DNA from: Methanothermobacter thermautotrophicus
GTDB lineage: Archaea > Methanobacteriota > Methanobacteria > Methanobacteriales > Methanothermobacteraceae
Assembly (NCBI RefSeq): GCF_014889545.1
Contig: NZ_QKOF01000003.1
Coordinates: forward strand, 124,001-188,000
Direction of reading: 5' to 3'
DNA: 64,000 nucleotides
A program made the position numbers and the translations under genes. Position 1 is the first letter of the stretch. Each line of letters begins with the position of its first letter. The notes under the pieces are model-generated. The model saw only the letters and a list, made by a program, of their open reading frames with translations. It was not told where the DNA came from and did not search any database. Below are positions 34,102-43,907 of this stretch, piece by piece.

Positions 34102-35097
34102 ATGAAAAGGTTTTACTTCTTTGCACTGAGCATTCTTCTCATAGTGGCCCTAATAGTGTGGATGGGCCCCTACAGGATCATCAGGGCAGTCTACATGGCA
34201 GACTGGATGATAATAGCCATAGCACTGCTCATCCACATGGGGGTTCTGGCTGTGAGGGGCCTCAGGTGGGGCTTCATCATAGGCCAGCCATGGAGGATGC
34301 GGGTCAACTTCATGGTGAAGACCATCGGCCTCTTTGCAGGTAACCTCAGCCCGATGCGAAGTGCCGGGGAGGTTATGAATGCACTGGCAGGTAAAAAGCT
34401 GAACGGTGTTGAACTCTCAGAGGGCCTCTCAGCAGGTTTAACCGAGAGGTTCTTTGACCTGGGGATAGGGGGTGTCTTGCTCCTCCTGGCTGCTGTGATG
34501 GTCCCCAGGATAAGGATAATCGCACTCGTGGGGGCCATTCTATCCGTCCTCATGACCTACCTCATCTACCTTGTTAACTGGAGGGAGGAGAAGGGTTTGA
34601 GGATCTACCAGAGGATACACAGGGTCATTGAGAAACTCCCCATCTCAGAGGGGACACTTGAGAACATCTATGAGCGGTTAACCTCAGGGATAAGGGGCAT
34701 GATAGGTTACACCAGGTCATACTCAAATTTCACCTCCATGGGGGTCATATTCCTCCTCTCACTCCTCTCATGGCTCATGGAGTGCCTCAGGCTCTACCTG
34801 GTCTTCATGGCCTTCGGGTTGGAGATCGCCTTCTCCGCGGTTATAATAATATTCCTCCTGGCGAACCTTGTGGGTATACTCTCTGCCCTCCCTGGGGGTA
34901 TGGGATCAATGGAGGTCTCCATGGCGGGGCTCTTTGTGATATTCGGTGTCCCTGGCTTCCTGGCCGGGAGCATCGCCCTGGTGGACCGTATAATATCCTT
35001 CTGGACCGTCACAGCACTGGGGGCCATCTTCTCCTCATGCTATGCAGCTGAGATATTTGATGAGGTCAGGTCATATATTCTGGATGTGAGGTCCTGA
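34102..35097 (+). CDS. UPF0104/LPG-synthase-like membrane protein
   Basis: A 331-residue integral membrane protein with about eight helices of the YbhN/AglD (lysylphosphatidylglycerol synthase transmembrane) family, often found beside archaeal N-glycosylation and dolichol-phosphate sugar genes. Family marks include GLFAGNLSPMRSAGEVMNA, SAGLTERFFDL and ALPGGMGSMEVSMAGLFVIFG. ATG 34102 is better spaced from AAGGGG than ATG 34093. It follows the DPM1-like gene and may flip or transfer lipid-linked sugars; function is inferred from the neighbourhood. Confidence 0.78.
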   Translation: MKRFYFFALSILLIVALIVWMGPYRIIRAVYMADWMIIAIALLIHMGVLAVRGLRWGFIIGQPWRMRVNFMVKTIGLFAGNLSPMRSAGEVMNALAGKKLNGVELSEGLSAGLTERFFDLGIGGVLLLLAAVMVPRIRIIALVGAILSVLMTYLIYLVNWREEKGLRIYQRIHRVIEKLPISEGTLENIYERLTSGIRGMIGYTRSYSNFTSMGVIFLLSLLSWLMECLRLYLVFMAFGLEIAFSAVIIIFLLANLVGILSALPGGMGSMEVSMAGLFVIFGVPGFLAGSIALVDRIISFWTVTALGAIFSSCYAAEIFDEVRSYILDVRS

Positions 35098-35167
35098 TTG
35101 GTGGTGTGGGGGTATTGTGGATCTGACTACTGTTTTTCTGATTTTCCTGACGTTTCTGCACCCAAAT

Positions 35168-36580
35168 CTAGTCCCTTATGATTGACCTCAGTATATCCCT
35201 GTCCACAGGGTCCAGGGCACCAGTCAGGAGTATCCCGACGATGTAGGCGCCTAGGGCAAGGGGGACCCTGACGATTATACCCGCAGGTATTAGAAGGAGG
35301 ATGATTGAAGCTGCTGCAGGGAGGAGGATCCTCCAGGCGACATGAAGGTCCCTCCATGCCGGACCAAAACCCAGATCACGCACCGCCCGCAGGAAGAGGA
35401 CAGTCATGAGGGCCTCGGTCATTACTGTGGCAGCGCTGGCACCCATGAAGTCAAATCTCGGGATGAGTATAAGGTTCAGGGCCACATTGAAGAGGGCTGC
35501 AAGCCCCGTGATCCGGGTTACAGTGGTCTGCCTGTTGACTGACCCCAGGAGGCTGGAGCTCACACCATTCACAAACATGAAGGCGGTTGCTGTTATGAGC
35601 ACCCTGAGGGCCGGGACCGATTCGAGGTACTCCGCCGAGAAGATGAGCTCTATAAGGGGCCCTGCAAGGGTGAATACCATGAAGATCAGGGGGACGGCTA
35701 TGATTATGAGGTACTTCAGGGACCTCATGTAGGTGAACCGCAGAGAATCCTCACTTTCAACATGGAACCTGGACATCACAGGGAATACCGCGGCGAGGTA
35801 GACGCTGTATAGTGATGTGATGACTGTGAGGAGCCTGTAGGGTGCATTGTAGAGGCCCACAGAGACATCACCCTTCATGAGTGAGAGCATCACAGAGTCT
35901 ATCCAGAAGTATATCAGGGTGAAGACACTTGTCAAGCCAAAGGGGAGGGCCTCCCTGATCATGTCACGGCTGAAACTTAGACCCGGGGTGAAGAAACGAT
36001 GGGTGAATATTGCAGCGGAGTATACAAGTGAGAGGATAGCTGCAATTAGATATGCAATTGCAACATCCACGACACTCCCCCTCATCCAGATAACTGCGAG
36101 GACACCCAAGAGGATGAAGAGGCTGTTGAGGATGTTCCATATGGTCTGGTACTCCATCCTCTGGAAGCCCTGGAATATGCTGTTGAAGAATGAGCCGAAG
36201 GAGCCAACAAGCATGTAGCCGGCTATGAAGATGATGACCGCAGCAGCAGTCCCGCTGTACAGTCCTGTGAGGGGGAGGAGGAGTATCAGCACGAATACTA
36301 TGCATGCAAGGATGATACGGTTACCGAGACCCGCCGCCACGAGCCCCCCGGCCCCTGAGGGGTTCCTTGCAATCTCCCTGGTGATATAGGTCCCTATACC
36401 CAGATCTGCGAGTATGCTGAATATGCCGGTAAGGGCAAGTGCAGTTGATAGTATACCGAAACCAGCTGTTCCCAGGTACCTTGCAAGGTAGATGTTCCAT
36501 ACGAAGGCAGCCACGTTGGTGAAGATGGTGGCCACAAGGAGGAAGAGGGTGTTCCTTGCGAGGGCTCTCGCTTGACTCAT
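35168..36580 (-). CDS. Polysaccharide flippase, Wzx/RfbX type
   Basis: A 470-residue membrane protein of the oligosaccharide flippase family with 12-14 helices. N-terminal family block NTLFLLVATIFTNVAAFVWN and YLARYLGTAGFGILSTA, then DLGIGTYITREIARNP. It is a second flippase beside the one at 7174-8436 and faces the plus-strand glycan genes tail to tail. ATG 36580 is chosen over GTG 36589. Likely exports the lipid-linked unit assembled by the 23567-34007 enzymes. Confidence 0.87.
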   Translation of the reverse strand: MSQARALARNTLFLLVATIFTNVAAFVWNIYLARYLGTAGFGILSTALALTGIFSILADLGIGTYITREIARNPSGAGGLVAAGLGNRIILACIVFVLILLLPLTGLYSGTAAAVIIFIAGYMLVGSFGSFFNSIFQGFQRMEYQTIWNILNSLFILLGVLAVIWMRGSVVDVAIAYLIAAILSLVYSAAIFTHRFFTPGLSFSRDMIREALPFGLTSVFTLIYFWIDSVMLSLMKGDVSVGLYNAPYRLLTVITSLYSVYLAAVFPVMSRFHVESEDSLRFTYMRSLKYLIIIAVPLIFMVFTLAGPLIELIFSAEYLESVPALRVLITATAFMFVNGVSSSLLGSVNRQTTVTRITGLAALFNVALNLILIPRFDFMGASAATVMTEALMTVLFLRAVRDLGFGPAWRDLHVAWRILLPAAASIILLLIPAGIIVRVPLALGAYIVGILLTGALDPVDRDILRSIIRD

Positions 36581-36650
36581 CCTGATCACTGATTTTCAGG
36601 TTATCTTATCTGTGCTTTCAGTTCTCCTCGTCTTTATCAATATATATGAT

Positions 36651-37580
36651 CTAAAGCCTTTTTCTGAACCACTCGACGGTCCTCATGAGCCCCTCCTCAA
36701 GCCCGACCTCTGGACTGAAGCCGGCCGCGGCGAGACGGGAAGTGTCTGCAAGGGAGTGGCGCACGTCTCCGGGCCTTTCATCAAGGTACTCTGGTTCTGC
36801 ATTCGATCCCAGGATCCCTGAGATTATATCGAAGAGCCTGTTAACTGTAACGGAGGTCCCTCCGGCCACATTGTAGACCCCGGATCCAGGGGACTCGGCG
36901 AGGAATATGTTGGCCCTTACAACGTCCCCGACATATATGAAGTCCCTGCTCTGCTCCCCGTCCCCGTAGATCTGGGGTGACCTGCCACTGAGGAGGGCGT
37001 CGATGAACCTGGGGATAACCGCAGCATACTGTGAATCTGGCCTCTGCCGGGGCCCGTAGACGTTGAAGTACCTAAGAGAGACGGTTTCAAGGCCGTACTC
37101 CTCGAAAACCTGGCAGTAGTACTCCCCGGCCACCTTGGAGACCGCGTAGGGTGATAGGGGCATTGGCCTGGCGTCCTCCCTCAGGGGCATCTCCGGGTTG
37201 TTCCCGTAAACCGCTGAGGTTGATGCGTTCACAACCTTCCTGACACCAGCCCTGCAGGAGGCCATGAGCACCCTGAGGGTCCCTGTGGCATTGACACGGT
37301 GGCACCTGAGGGGGTCCCTCACACTCTCAGGGACGCTGGCCAGGGCCGCCTGGTGGAAGACGTAGTCCTTGCCCTCAAATAGCGACTCAAGGTCCAGGTC
37401 ATTTATGCTCCCCTCAACTATCTCCAGGTTCTCATGCCGCGGGTCCCTGAGGTTATCAGGGCTCCCGGTTGAGAGGTTATCGATGACGGTGACACGGTTT
37501 CCCATCTCAAGGAGTTCATCTGTGAGGTGTGAACCTATAAATCCAAGTCCTCCGGTTACAGCTACATCCATATCTCTCAT
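36651..37580 (-). CDS. UDP-glucose 4-epimerase-like extended SDR
   Basis: A 309-residue SDR: DVAVTGGLGFIGSHL NAD site, VIDNLSTGSPDNL, FHQAALASVPESV, NASTSAVYGNN and the catalytic SPYAVSKVAGE. The C-terminal region RYFNVYGPRQRPDSQYAAVIP, YGDGEQSRDFIYVGDV matches archaeal and bacterial UDP-hexose 4-epimerases (GalE family). It could supply UDP-galactose, which glf then converts to the furanose form. Start ATG 37580; ATG 37571 is also possible. Confidence 0.86.
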   Translation of the reverse strand: MRDMDVAVTGGLGFIGSHLTDELLEMGNRVTVIDNLSTGSPDNLRDPRHENLEIVEGSINDLDLESLFEGKDYVFHQAALASVPESVRDPLRCHRVNATGTLRVLMASCRAGVRKVVNASTSAVYGNNPEMPLREDARPMPLSPYAVSKVAGEYYCQVFEEYGLETVSLRYFNVYGPRQRPDSQYAAVIPRFIDALLSGRSPQIYGDGEQSRDFIYVGDVVRANIFLAESPGSGVYNVAGGTSVTVNRLFDIISGILGSNAEPEYLDERPGDVRHSLADTSRLAAAGFSPEVGLEEGLMRTVEWFRKRL

Positions 37581-37654
37581 ATTAATCCCTGTCCAGTCCT
37601 ATGAAGTTTGATATCAGCATATTCTCAGATTACTTGATTCTGTGATTAGCATAA

Positions 37655-39493
37655 TCATCTGACGTTTATGAAGAGGTGGAGGGACCTGTAGGGCTTCTTT
37701 GTATCAGGTAACCTGTATAGAAGGAATTCTAGTTTCTGGTCCTCTCCAGCCTCTGTCACTGTGAAATTAACCCTCTTCTCCCACTTCTCACCGTTACCCA
37801 GTTTTATGGTTTCATTCCTTAAAACATCTCCGCCCATCCTGACAACCATCCGGTAGGTTTCGTTACGGTACTCCCTGTTAACCACACCGACAATGACCTC
37901 AACCTCCTCACCGGCAGTAACGTTCTCAGGGTAACCGTAGGCCTTACCACCAGGTCCCAGGATGTAGAACTCTGTGAACCGCTCAGAGGGCGCCGGGTTT
38001 AGGGTTATGTAGACCGTCACTGCAACGAGGGTCACCAGTATAACCGAGAGGATCAGGGATAGCTTACCATCCCTTGAGAGTCTGCGGGGTGATGGGATGC
38101 GCCTCGGGTCAACTGAGTATGCAAGTCCACCGGCCCTGTAACGCCTGATAAAGGCCACCGGTGTCAGTACCAGGCTGATGGTCCCTATGATCCCTGCAGG
38201 GAGGGGCTTGAATGTGACATGCCCCCCCATGAGGAGCGCTATCACCGATGATATGATTATGCTGGTTGAGAATCCCAGGAAGAGTCTCTCAGGGATGCTG
38301 ATCTGGTCCCTGAGGGGTGCTATGGCTGAGGTTAAAATGTAGCCTGGTATGAGGAGCACCTGGAGGTAGAAAAGGGCCTCCCCGACTCTGTAGGGAAGGC
38401 TTATTGATGTGAGGGTGAGGATGCTGATGAGCATCATAACCAGGAGGTCACTGAAACCTGCAAGGTTCCTGCCTGCTTCTCCCTTATGGGGGTCATCATG
38501 GGACGCCCTCCCCGCCTCTTCATCGAGCTTTCTCCTTTTAACCATCCTGAGGGCCTTCTTCTTTATCCGTGAAGGGTCAACTGCCCTGAGATCCTTTTCA
38601 GGTAGCTCAGGGACCTCCACTACAACCTCATCTTCGATGAGCCCGTACCTCTCCAGGATGTCCTTCTCTGACATCTGCTGCGACTCTATCTCACCTATCC
38701 TCTGCCTGGTCCTCCTGATGTAGGCAACAAGGGCTGATAGTATACCTGCTGCACCAAGGACCACCAACCCGTACCTGCCTGCGGTGCCAGCTAGCAGCGT
38801 GAGTAGAAGGACGAATGGTATGGTTAATGCGGCCCTCCTGAGCCTTCCATAGTCCCGGAGTCTCAGTAGAAGGGCAGCTGCGAGGCCATAGGATGAGGCG
38901 GCTATAAGTATTATGATAAGGACAAACCTGACCTGGTTCAGGTGGATTAGTGCTATAAGGAGTGTTGTGGCACCACAAAGGATGGCTGAAAGCAGGATGT
39001 CCCTTAATGGTGCATGTTCTCTCCCACGGGTTTCCTCTAAACCGCCTTTTCTTTCAGAGGAGTCATCCTGGCTTTCCACGGGCTGGTCTCTTTTTGCGAG
39101 TTCTCTGGCTGTTTTTATCTGGGTGCTTTCCGGTGGATGATCCCTTCCCTCAGGTTCACTGGCGTTCATCCTGGCACTTCCAAGATCAGCATCATTTACG
39201 GGGCGTTTCAGGAGCAGGATGATTGGTATGAGTATGGCGGGGAGGGCGTAGAGGGCCCTCAAATTACGCAGGGGCGTGTAGTTCAGAAGGAATGCGTTGA
39301 GGGTCAGTATTAGAAGCCCTGGTATGGGGGTGATTATGGTGTCAGCAAAACCGGTCAGTCTGAGGAAACTGTAACCTGTGACCAGCAGGCAAAGTATGAG
39401 TCCCGCCACCCGCAGGTAAAAGTGGGGCGCTGTTATCAGAAGAGCTGAGAGTATACCCGTTACGAGGAGTAAGATTTTTGCTTTTAACTTCAC
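37655..39493 (-). CDS. DUF1616-like membrane protein
   Basis: A 612-residue membrane protein with many helices, a charged cytoplasmic loop in the middle (rich in Glu, Arg and Asp) and a C-terminal outside domain reading EFYILGPGGKAYGYPENVTAGEE, then VGVVNREYRNETYR. That last domain is the mark of DUF1616 proteins of methanogens, found near surface-glycan genes; function unknown. GTG 39493 is the likely start because AGGAGA lies at the right distance; the frame is open to 39523. The long acidic/basic loop at about 110-160 looks low-complexity. Confidence 0.68.
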   Translation of the reverse strand: MKLKAKILLLVTGILSALLITAPHFYLRVAGLILCLLVTGYSFLRLTGFADTIITPIPGLLILTLNAFLLNYTPLRNLRALYALPAILIPIILLLKRPVNDADLGSARMNASEPEGRDHPPESTQIKTARELAKRDQPVESQDDSSERKGGLEETRGREHAPLRDILLSAILCGATTLLIALIHLNQVRFVLIIILIAASSYGLAAALLLRLRDYGRLRRAALTIPFVLLLTLLAGTAGRYGLVVLGAAGILSALVAYIRRTRQRIGEIESQQMSEKDILERYGLIEDEVVVEVPELPEKDLRAVDPSRIKKKALRMVKRRKLDEEAGRASHDDPHKGEAGRNLAGFSDLLVMMLISILTLTSISLPYRVGEALFYLQVLLIPGYILTSAIAPLRDQISIPERLFLGFSTSIIISSVIALLMGGHVTFKPLPAGIIGTISLVLTPVAFIRRYRAGGLAYSVDPRRIPSPRRLSRDGKLSLILSVILVTLVAVTVYITLNPAPSERFTEFYILGPGGKAYGYPENVTAGEEVEVIVGVVNREYRNETYRMVVRMGGDVLRNETIKLGNGEKWEKRVNFTVTEAGEDQKLEFLLYRLPDTKKPYRSLHLFINVR

Positions 39494-39642
39494 ATGAGAT
39501 TCTCCTGTCACTGCATTGATCAACTAGATTATTATCAATTCTGGATTGATAAATATTTACTATAACCAGTTCCCTCTGACTGGAAGATTAAAAATAGAAA
39601 TGGCGGTTGCCGGATCCTACATGAGCCTGATACTTCAGAAAA

Positions 39643-40158
39643 TCAGGTGCCGGGTGACCTTATGGCTATATGGTAGATCCTCACCCTGTATTCACCGGGT
39701 TCTGTGAATGGTGGCACTGTTAGTCTGATATCAACCGGTACCACAGCATCGATGTCCCTTTTAGCTGTCCAGTTCCTTCTTACCGGGGTGTAGGTTGTTG
39801 TTAGTGGTGTTTCGGGGAGTCCGATGCCGTAGTTGGCGTATTTGAGGTTCTGTATGGGTATGGTTTCAGGGCCCTGGAGGTCTCCTTCGGCCCGTATGTA
39901 GAGGTCGATGGGTACGTTGGAGAGGTCCTTTATCTGGAGTCCCTGGGGTCCTCCTGGCCAGTAGTATTCCTTTCCTGGTTCCACTGTGGCTGTTAGTGTG
40001 AAGGAGTCCCCGACCTCCCTTCCCTGCCAGAGGACCACTATCTCAACACTCTCGGGTACCGTGACGGTAACCTCCTGCACTGCTGTGGCACCTGCTGCAG
40101 GGTCTAAAATCAGAATGAAGATGAGTGCAGGAATCAGGATTTTTATAGGGATGCCCAT
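39643..40158 (-). CDS. Small exported protein of unknown function
   Basis: A 171-residue protein with a signal peptide (PIKILIPALIFILILDPAAGATA), then a beta-rich mature domain with EVTVTVPESVEIVVLWQG, EYYWPGGPQGLQI and a closing VDIRLTVPPFTEPGEYRVRIY strand, suggestive of an Ig-like or cohesin-like fold. No cysteines or membrane anchors are visible. I recognise no family. Its position between the DUF1616 gene and the Eha operon gives no functional clue beyond the cell surface. Confidence 0.7.
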   Translation of the reverse strand: MGIPIKILIPALIFILILDPAAGATAVQEVTVTVPESVEIVVLWQGREVGDSFTLTATVEPGKEYYWPGGPQGLQIKDLSNVPIDLYIRAEGDLQGPETIPIQNLKYANYGIGLPETPLTTTYTPVRRNWTAKRDIDAVVPVDIRLTVPPFTEPGEYRVRIYHIAIRSPGT

Positions 40159-40360
40159 AACTATCCACCCCCTCTGGGTCTCTGGGCTCTTCTATGGCTT
40201 CACATACACTTACAGATTTTCGTGAAATTAGTCACTAAAACGGCTATGTAAATTATGAATATTTATTACTGGATCTTTGTGGAGAATCCTGAGGATCTTA
40301 CTAAAAAAGCCTTAAATTGTATTAAGCGGACCCCTTTAGGTTTAACTCACTTTTTTACAA

Positions 40361-40372
40361 AGATTTATATAT
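40361..40372 (+). promoter_or_regulatory. Promoter of the eha operon
   Basis: AGATTTATATATG is a good archaeal TATA box centred near 40367. The ATG of ehaA (40395) is 28 bases downstream with no Shine-Dalgarno between, so the 20-gene transcript probably starts at or next to the first codon. Confidence 0.6.
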
Positions 40373-40394
40373 GTGGGATTAGTATTCTTTTATC

Positions 40395-40688
40395 ATGATT
40401 ATTCATGTTACATATCTTTCAGGTTACCTGGCAGCCATTATTTCATCGATAATCGTTTCAGTGATACTGGGACTTCCCCTGACGCCTGAAAGGCCGGTCA
40501 GGCACTCATGGACACCGTCGGCCATCTTCCCGACACCCGTAATTGCACTGGGACTCACAGCCATATCCCTGAAGCTGGGTGTCACCGGCATCTATGGGGC
40601 TGACCTCGGAGCCGTGGCAGGGGTCCTATCAGCAATAATGACTGCATACTTCCTTGAGGATATATTCCCCAGACCGGAGGACTCATGA
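40395..40688 (+). CDS. ehaA: Eha hydrogenase membrane subunit A
   Basis: A 97-residue membrane protein with three helices ([51 protein letters not shown]). First gene of the operon for the membrane-bound [NiFe] hydrogenase Eha, which couples ion flow to H2-dependent ferredoxin reduction. Assignment rests on position: exactly twenty genes run from here to 52901 in the known ehaA-T order. Its last bases overlap ehaB by 4. Translation is probably leaderless. Confidence 0.85.
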   Translation: MIIHVTYLSGYLAAIISSIIVSVILGLPLTPERPVRHSWTPSAIFPTPVIALGLTAISLKLGVTGIYGADLGAVAGVLSAIMTAYFLEDIFPRPEDS

Positions 40689-41191
40689 TGAATGAACTGC
40701 TTGGAGTTGCAGCCGCAGCAGCCATATCATGGCTGAACTTCGTTGTGATAGACACATTGATGGGTCTCCCTGAGAAACCAGGTGTACGGGGGGCCGACTA
40801 CATTGGAAGGGACATAGAGAAGAGGGGAGGCGACCTTGCAGGTGGCTTCTTCCAGGGAAACATTGTATGCTCACCGGACGCATCAGCCGGCACCCTCCTC
40901 GGGGCCATCGGATGCTACCTCATGGGCGTGCCTGAGGGAGGCCTCCTTGCTGCCCTACTGGTGTTCATAGGGAACCGTCTATGCGCCGACCCCGGGTATG
41001 CCGGGACACTGGGGGCCCTCTCAATAACAGTCATAATAGGGCTGGCCTCCCTCGCAGGGATGGGGCCCGGCCTCTTCGTCGTCGGGATGGTCATTGCAAT
41101 AACCACCATACAGGGTGTGAGTCACTCAAGATCATCAAGGCTCCTTGGGGCCATAGCCAGGAGGATGAACAGGTATACTGACCTCCAGTAG
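40685..41191 (+). CDS. ehaB: Eha hydrogenase membrane subunit B
   Basis: A 168-residue membrane protein. An N-terminal helix ([21 protein letters not shown]) is followed by a loop with [37 protein letters not shown]-type polar residues and three further helices, ending in a basic tail. Small Eha-specific membrane subunit without counterpart in Ech or complex I; role in the ion module is unknown. Overlaps ehaA by 4 bases (ATGA). Confidence 0.85.
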   Translation: MMNELLGVAAAAAISWLNFVVIDTLMGLPEKPGVRGADYIGRDIEKRGGDLAGGFFQGNIVCSPDASAGTLLGAIGCYLMGVPEGGLLAALLVFIGNRLCADPGYAGTLGALSITVIIGLASLAGMGPGLFVVGMVIAITTIQGVSHSRSSRLLGAIARRMNRYTDLQ

Positions 41192-41203
41192 AAGGTGTTA
41201 ATC

Positions 41204-41440
41204 ATGTTGATCCAGATAACAGGGATAATAGTGGTGCTCATGGCCTTGAGGGCTCTCCTGGCCCAGGACCGGGCTGAGAGGCTCCTGTACCTCAATGCCA
41301 TGAGCTTCGGAATATCTGCGATGATAGCCCTCTACGTTGGAACCGCCTTTGGCGCTGTCCTTGCAGCGGTCTACTTCGTTGCATCAACCATAACATCCAA
41401 TGCAATCGCCCACACCCTTGACCGTGTTGAGAGGAAATAG
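41204..41440 (+). CDS. ehaC: Eha hydrogenase membrane subunit C
   Basis: A 78-residue protein with two to three helices, beginning [18 protein letters not shown]. The ATG at 41204 follows GAAGGTG; the frame is open from 41195. Small membrane subunit of Eha, assigned by operon order. Confidence 0.8.
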   Translation: MLIQITGIIVVLMALRALLAQDRAERLLYLNAMSFGISAMIALYVGTAFGAVLAAVYFVASTITSNAIAHTLDRVERK

Positions 41441-41482
41441 TTATCGAGGATTAGGAATATAGATGATGACTGGTGAATGTTT

Positions 41483-41755
41483 ATGAATCCGCTGGACCTC
41501 CTTAACATTACAAACGTTGGTGTCTTTGTCATATTCACGGGAGCCGCAGGCGTCATACTCCTCTCAAAGCCCCTTGATAAGATAATAATGTTTTCACTCC
41601 TCCAGGGGGGCTTTGTGATGGTCCTTGCAGCTGCAAGGTACCTTGACGTTGCCATGGCAGCGGCCCTCTTTGACCCGATATCAACCATAATACTGCTGAT
41701 GGCCGTTATGAGGATAAATGACATAAGGACTTCGAGGGGTGAGGAAGTTGCCTGA
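41483..41755 (+). CDS. ehaD: Eha hydrogenase membrane subunit D
   Basis: A 90-residue membrane protein: NITNVGVFVIFTGAAGVILL, KIIMFSLLQGGFVMVLAAARYL, and FDPISTIILLMAV, a layout like the NuoK/MrpC group of antiporter-associated subunits. ATG 41483 sits at proper distance from GGTGA; ATG 41477 is too close. Its last codons are duplicated 52 bp downstream at the start of ehaE. Confidence 0.82.
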   Translation: MNPLDLLNITNVGVFVIFTGAAGVILLSKPLDKIIMFSLLQGGFVMVLAAARYLDVAMAAALFDPISTIILLMAVMRINDIRTSRGEEVA

Positions 41756-41808
41756 GGCTTCCATGTTCTTATTCAGGATGATTTGCAGGGGTGAGGAACT
41801 TGCTTGAG
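41735..41808. repeat. 22-bp direct repeat at the ehaD / ehaE junction
   Basis: Copies at 41735-41756 and 41787-41808 share AGGGGTGAGGAA and TTGC, with two differences; period 52 bp. The first contains the ehaD stop, the second the ehaE start. Confidence 0.85.
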
Positions 41809-42060
41809 ACCCAGATATGGTTCTATGCAGGGGCGGCCCTTGTGATAATCGGTTCAATTGCAACCGTGGCGGGTCCTGGTGTGAGGGACCCCATTGTGAG
41901 GATCCTCAACACAGAGATACCTGCTGTCGGTGTTTCACTCATATTCCTCACCTACAACCACACCCTCGCCCTCCTGACCTTCATCGCGGCAACAACCATA
42001 ATGACACTGGTACTCCTCAGGGCGGTTATAAGGCTTGAGGAGATGGGGGTGGAGGCATGA
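41800..42060 (+). CDS. ehaE: Eha hydrogenase membrane subunit E
   Basis: An 86-residue membrane protein ([55 protein letters not shown]), resembling small MrpG/MrpF-like subunits. I choose the TTG at 41800 because GGTGAGG lies 3-4 bases before it; a GTG at 41791 is in frame but lacks a ribosome site. Overlaps ehaF by 4 bases. Confidence 0.8.
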   Translation: MLETQIWFYAGAALVIIGSIATVAGPGVRDPIVRILNTEIPAVGVSLIFLTYNHTLALLTFIAATTIMTLVLLRAVIRLEEMGVEA

Positions 42061-42536
42061 GCCTTGGAAGGATCCTCAATGAACTTGCAAACCCCAGGAG
42101 GATACCCAGACTCTTCGCCTTCTCCCTTGGCCTGATACTGCTCGTCGGGTTCCTTGTGCCCATGGCCCTGAACCCTGACCAGCTCTACCCGAGGCCAGTG
42201 CCCCAGGAGCAGATAAACAGCAATGACCCCCTGGCACCCTATGACCGTGGGGGAGTACCCCTGGAGAAGCCAGGTAATGTGAAGTCCCAGTACCCCCAGT
42301 TCGAGGTTAACCTGGGTAAGATAACAGCCTACCTCTCACCCCTGGCCATAACTGTTAAGGAACTCACTGTGTACTTCGGTACATCCATATACTCATCCCC
42401 CGGCGGACTGATAGATGAGATACTCTACTACACCAGGGGCCTTGACACGGTCCTGGAGTCAAGCATCCTCATGATGGCCTTCACCATAGCCTCATGGGTA
42501 GCCCTTAACTTCACAATGAGGAGGCGCAGATCATGA
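42057..42536 (+). CDS. ehaF: Eha hydrogenase membrane subunit F
   Basis: A 159-residue protein with an N-terminal helix ([19 protein letters not shown]), a long outside loop ([21 protein letters not shown]) and a C-terminal helix near [15 protein letters not shown]. This topology suggests a subunit covering the outer face of the membrane module, as MrpB-like proteins do. Assigned by operon order. Confidence 0.82.
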   Translation: MSLGRILNELANPRRIPRLFAFSLGLILLVGFLVPMALNPDQLYPRPVPQEQINSNDPLAPYDRGGVPLEKPGNVKSQYPQFEVNLGKITAYLSPLAITVKELTVYFGTSIYSSPGGLIDEILYYTRGLDTVLESSILMMAFTIASWVALNFTMRRRRS

Positions 42537-42564
42537 TCTCAGAGAAGCAGATGGAGGCAGATTT

Positions 42565-43227
42565 ATGATGGTCCCGGAATTCACCCTTTCACTGTTCCAG
42601 CCCGCCATCTACACGGGCCTCATAGCAGGATTCATAGGGCTTCTCGGAATATCATTCCAGAAGAATGACCTTAGCGCACTTATAATCACGGATATAGTTG
42701 GAATAGCAATGCTCGTAATCGTTGCAGCCGTTGGAACCGACCTTGCAGAGGCCCTCATACTTCCTGGTCTCGTGGTTGAGCTGGCTGAGATAATGGCCAT
42801 ATCAGAGATACTCATATCAAGGGAGATGAGGATACTTGGTGAGGTGCCAGTGGTTGAACACAGACCCATGGAACTTGAGGTCTTCAGGACCGCGCCGAAC
42901 TTCCTGGCCCTAATCCTGATAGCCTACGGCGTGTTCCTGACGGGATTCACAGGGGGTGCCGTTGCCGGGGCGGGCATACTCTTCTATGTCGCTACCAGGA
43001 GGGCCAGGGGTCTTCCAGCAGTGGAGTGGGACGGTATCGCAGGTATATCCGGTGTAACATGGTGCCTCTGGCTTGCAGGGTTCCTGATATTCTTCATAGC
43101 CCCACAGCTCTGGCTCCCGGCGCTATTCATGTCAGGATGCGGCATACTCATAAAGGTCGCCAGCAAGATGGGCCTCATCGGGGTCCTTGCAAGGGAGGAG
43201 ATCAGGGAAGCAGGGGGTGATGAGTGA
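42565..43227 (+). CDS. ehaG: Eha hydrogenase membrane subunit G
   Basis: A 220-residue membrane protein with about six helices ([59 protein letters not shown]). Acidic residues in the second and third helices ([20 protein letters not shown]) could serve in ion movement. GGAGG precedes the ATG. Its stop overlaps the ehaH start by one base. Confidence 0.83.
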   Translation: MMVPEFTLSLFQPAIYTGLIAGFIGLLGISFQKNDLSALIITDIVGIAMLVIVAAVGTDLAEALILPGLVVELAEIMAISEILISREMRILGEVPVVEHRPMELEVFRTAPNFLALILIAYGVFLTGFTGGAVAGAGILFYVATRRARGLPAVEWDGIAGISGVTWCLWLAGFLIFFIAPQLWLPALFMSGCGILIKVASKMGLIGVLAREEIREAGGDE

Positions 43228-43898
43228 TGGATATAGCGTCCCTGGGAGGTGAACTCCTCGGCCAGATACCCTTCGGTGATATCGTATTATACCTTACACC
43301 CTTCAACCTCTTCATGTTCGCAGCGGTACTCATATTCACCTTCCTCATAGCCATAAGCAGGACCGAGACCCAGGTTGAAACTGAATTCGGGACACTAGGT
43401 AACAGGCGCGTGGAGGTTGATACAGCTGAGTTCAGGGTCAGGCGGTTCCTTGCAGTTGTCTGTGGACTTGCAACTGCCGGTGCCATGGTGACGGGTGACC
43501 TCTTCAACTTCACCCTCTTCGTGGCGCTCATAGGTATCGTTAACATAGGTATAGTCTCGGCTGTGAGGCAGGTGGAGGTCCTTGACGCCGCCTTCCAGTA
43601 TGGACTGATAGCCATGATGGCATCACTCCCACTCTTCGGCGGCGCTGCCCTGGTGCTGGGATCGTCAGGTACCCTGAGCCTCCTTGAACTCTCAGGGATG
43701 GCCGGGAACCCCATGATAGTCTTCGCATCCATCCTCCTCCTCATGGGGGTTGTCGGGGAGACGGGTGTCGCACCCTTCTATGCAACCAAGGCCGAGATGT
43801 TCCGTACACCCGGTTCACCCTTCATACTCATAATACACCTCAGCTCCCTCCTGGTGATCGTGAGGGCCATAGAGGTCCTGCTGATAGTTTCACTGTAG
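43227..43898 (+). CDS. ehaH: Eha hydrogenase membrane subunit H (antiporter-like)
   Basis: A 223-residue membrane protein, one of the two Eha membrane subunits known to have homologues in Ech and complex I (a shortened NuoL/M/N-like piece). Helices include [21 protein letters not shown] and a [24 protein letters not shown] block typical of antiporter-like subunits, with [19 protein letters not shown] carrying a lysine in the later helix. Start ATG 43227, preceded by GGTGAT. Confidence 0.85.
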   Translation: MDIASLGGELLGQIPFGDIVLYLTPFNLFMFAAVLIFTFLIAISRTETQVETEFGTLGNRRVEVDTAEFRVRRFLAVVCGLATAGAMVTGDLFNFTLFVALIGIVNIGIVSAVRQVEVLDAAFQYGLIAMMASLPLFGGAALVLGSSGTLSLLELSGMAGNPMIVFASILLLMGVVGETGVAPFYATKAEMFRTPGSPFILIIHLSSLLVIVRAIEVLLIVSL

Positions 43899-43907
43899 GT
43901 GAGATAC

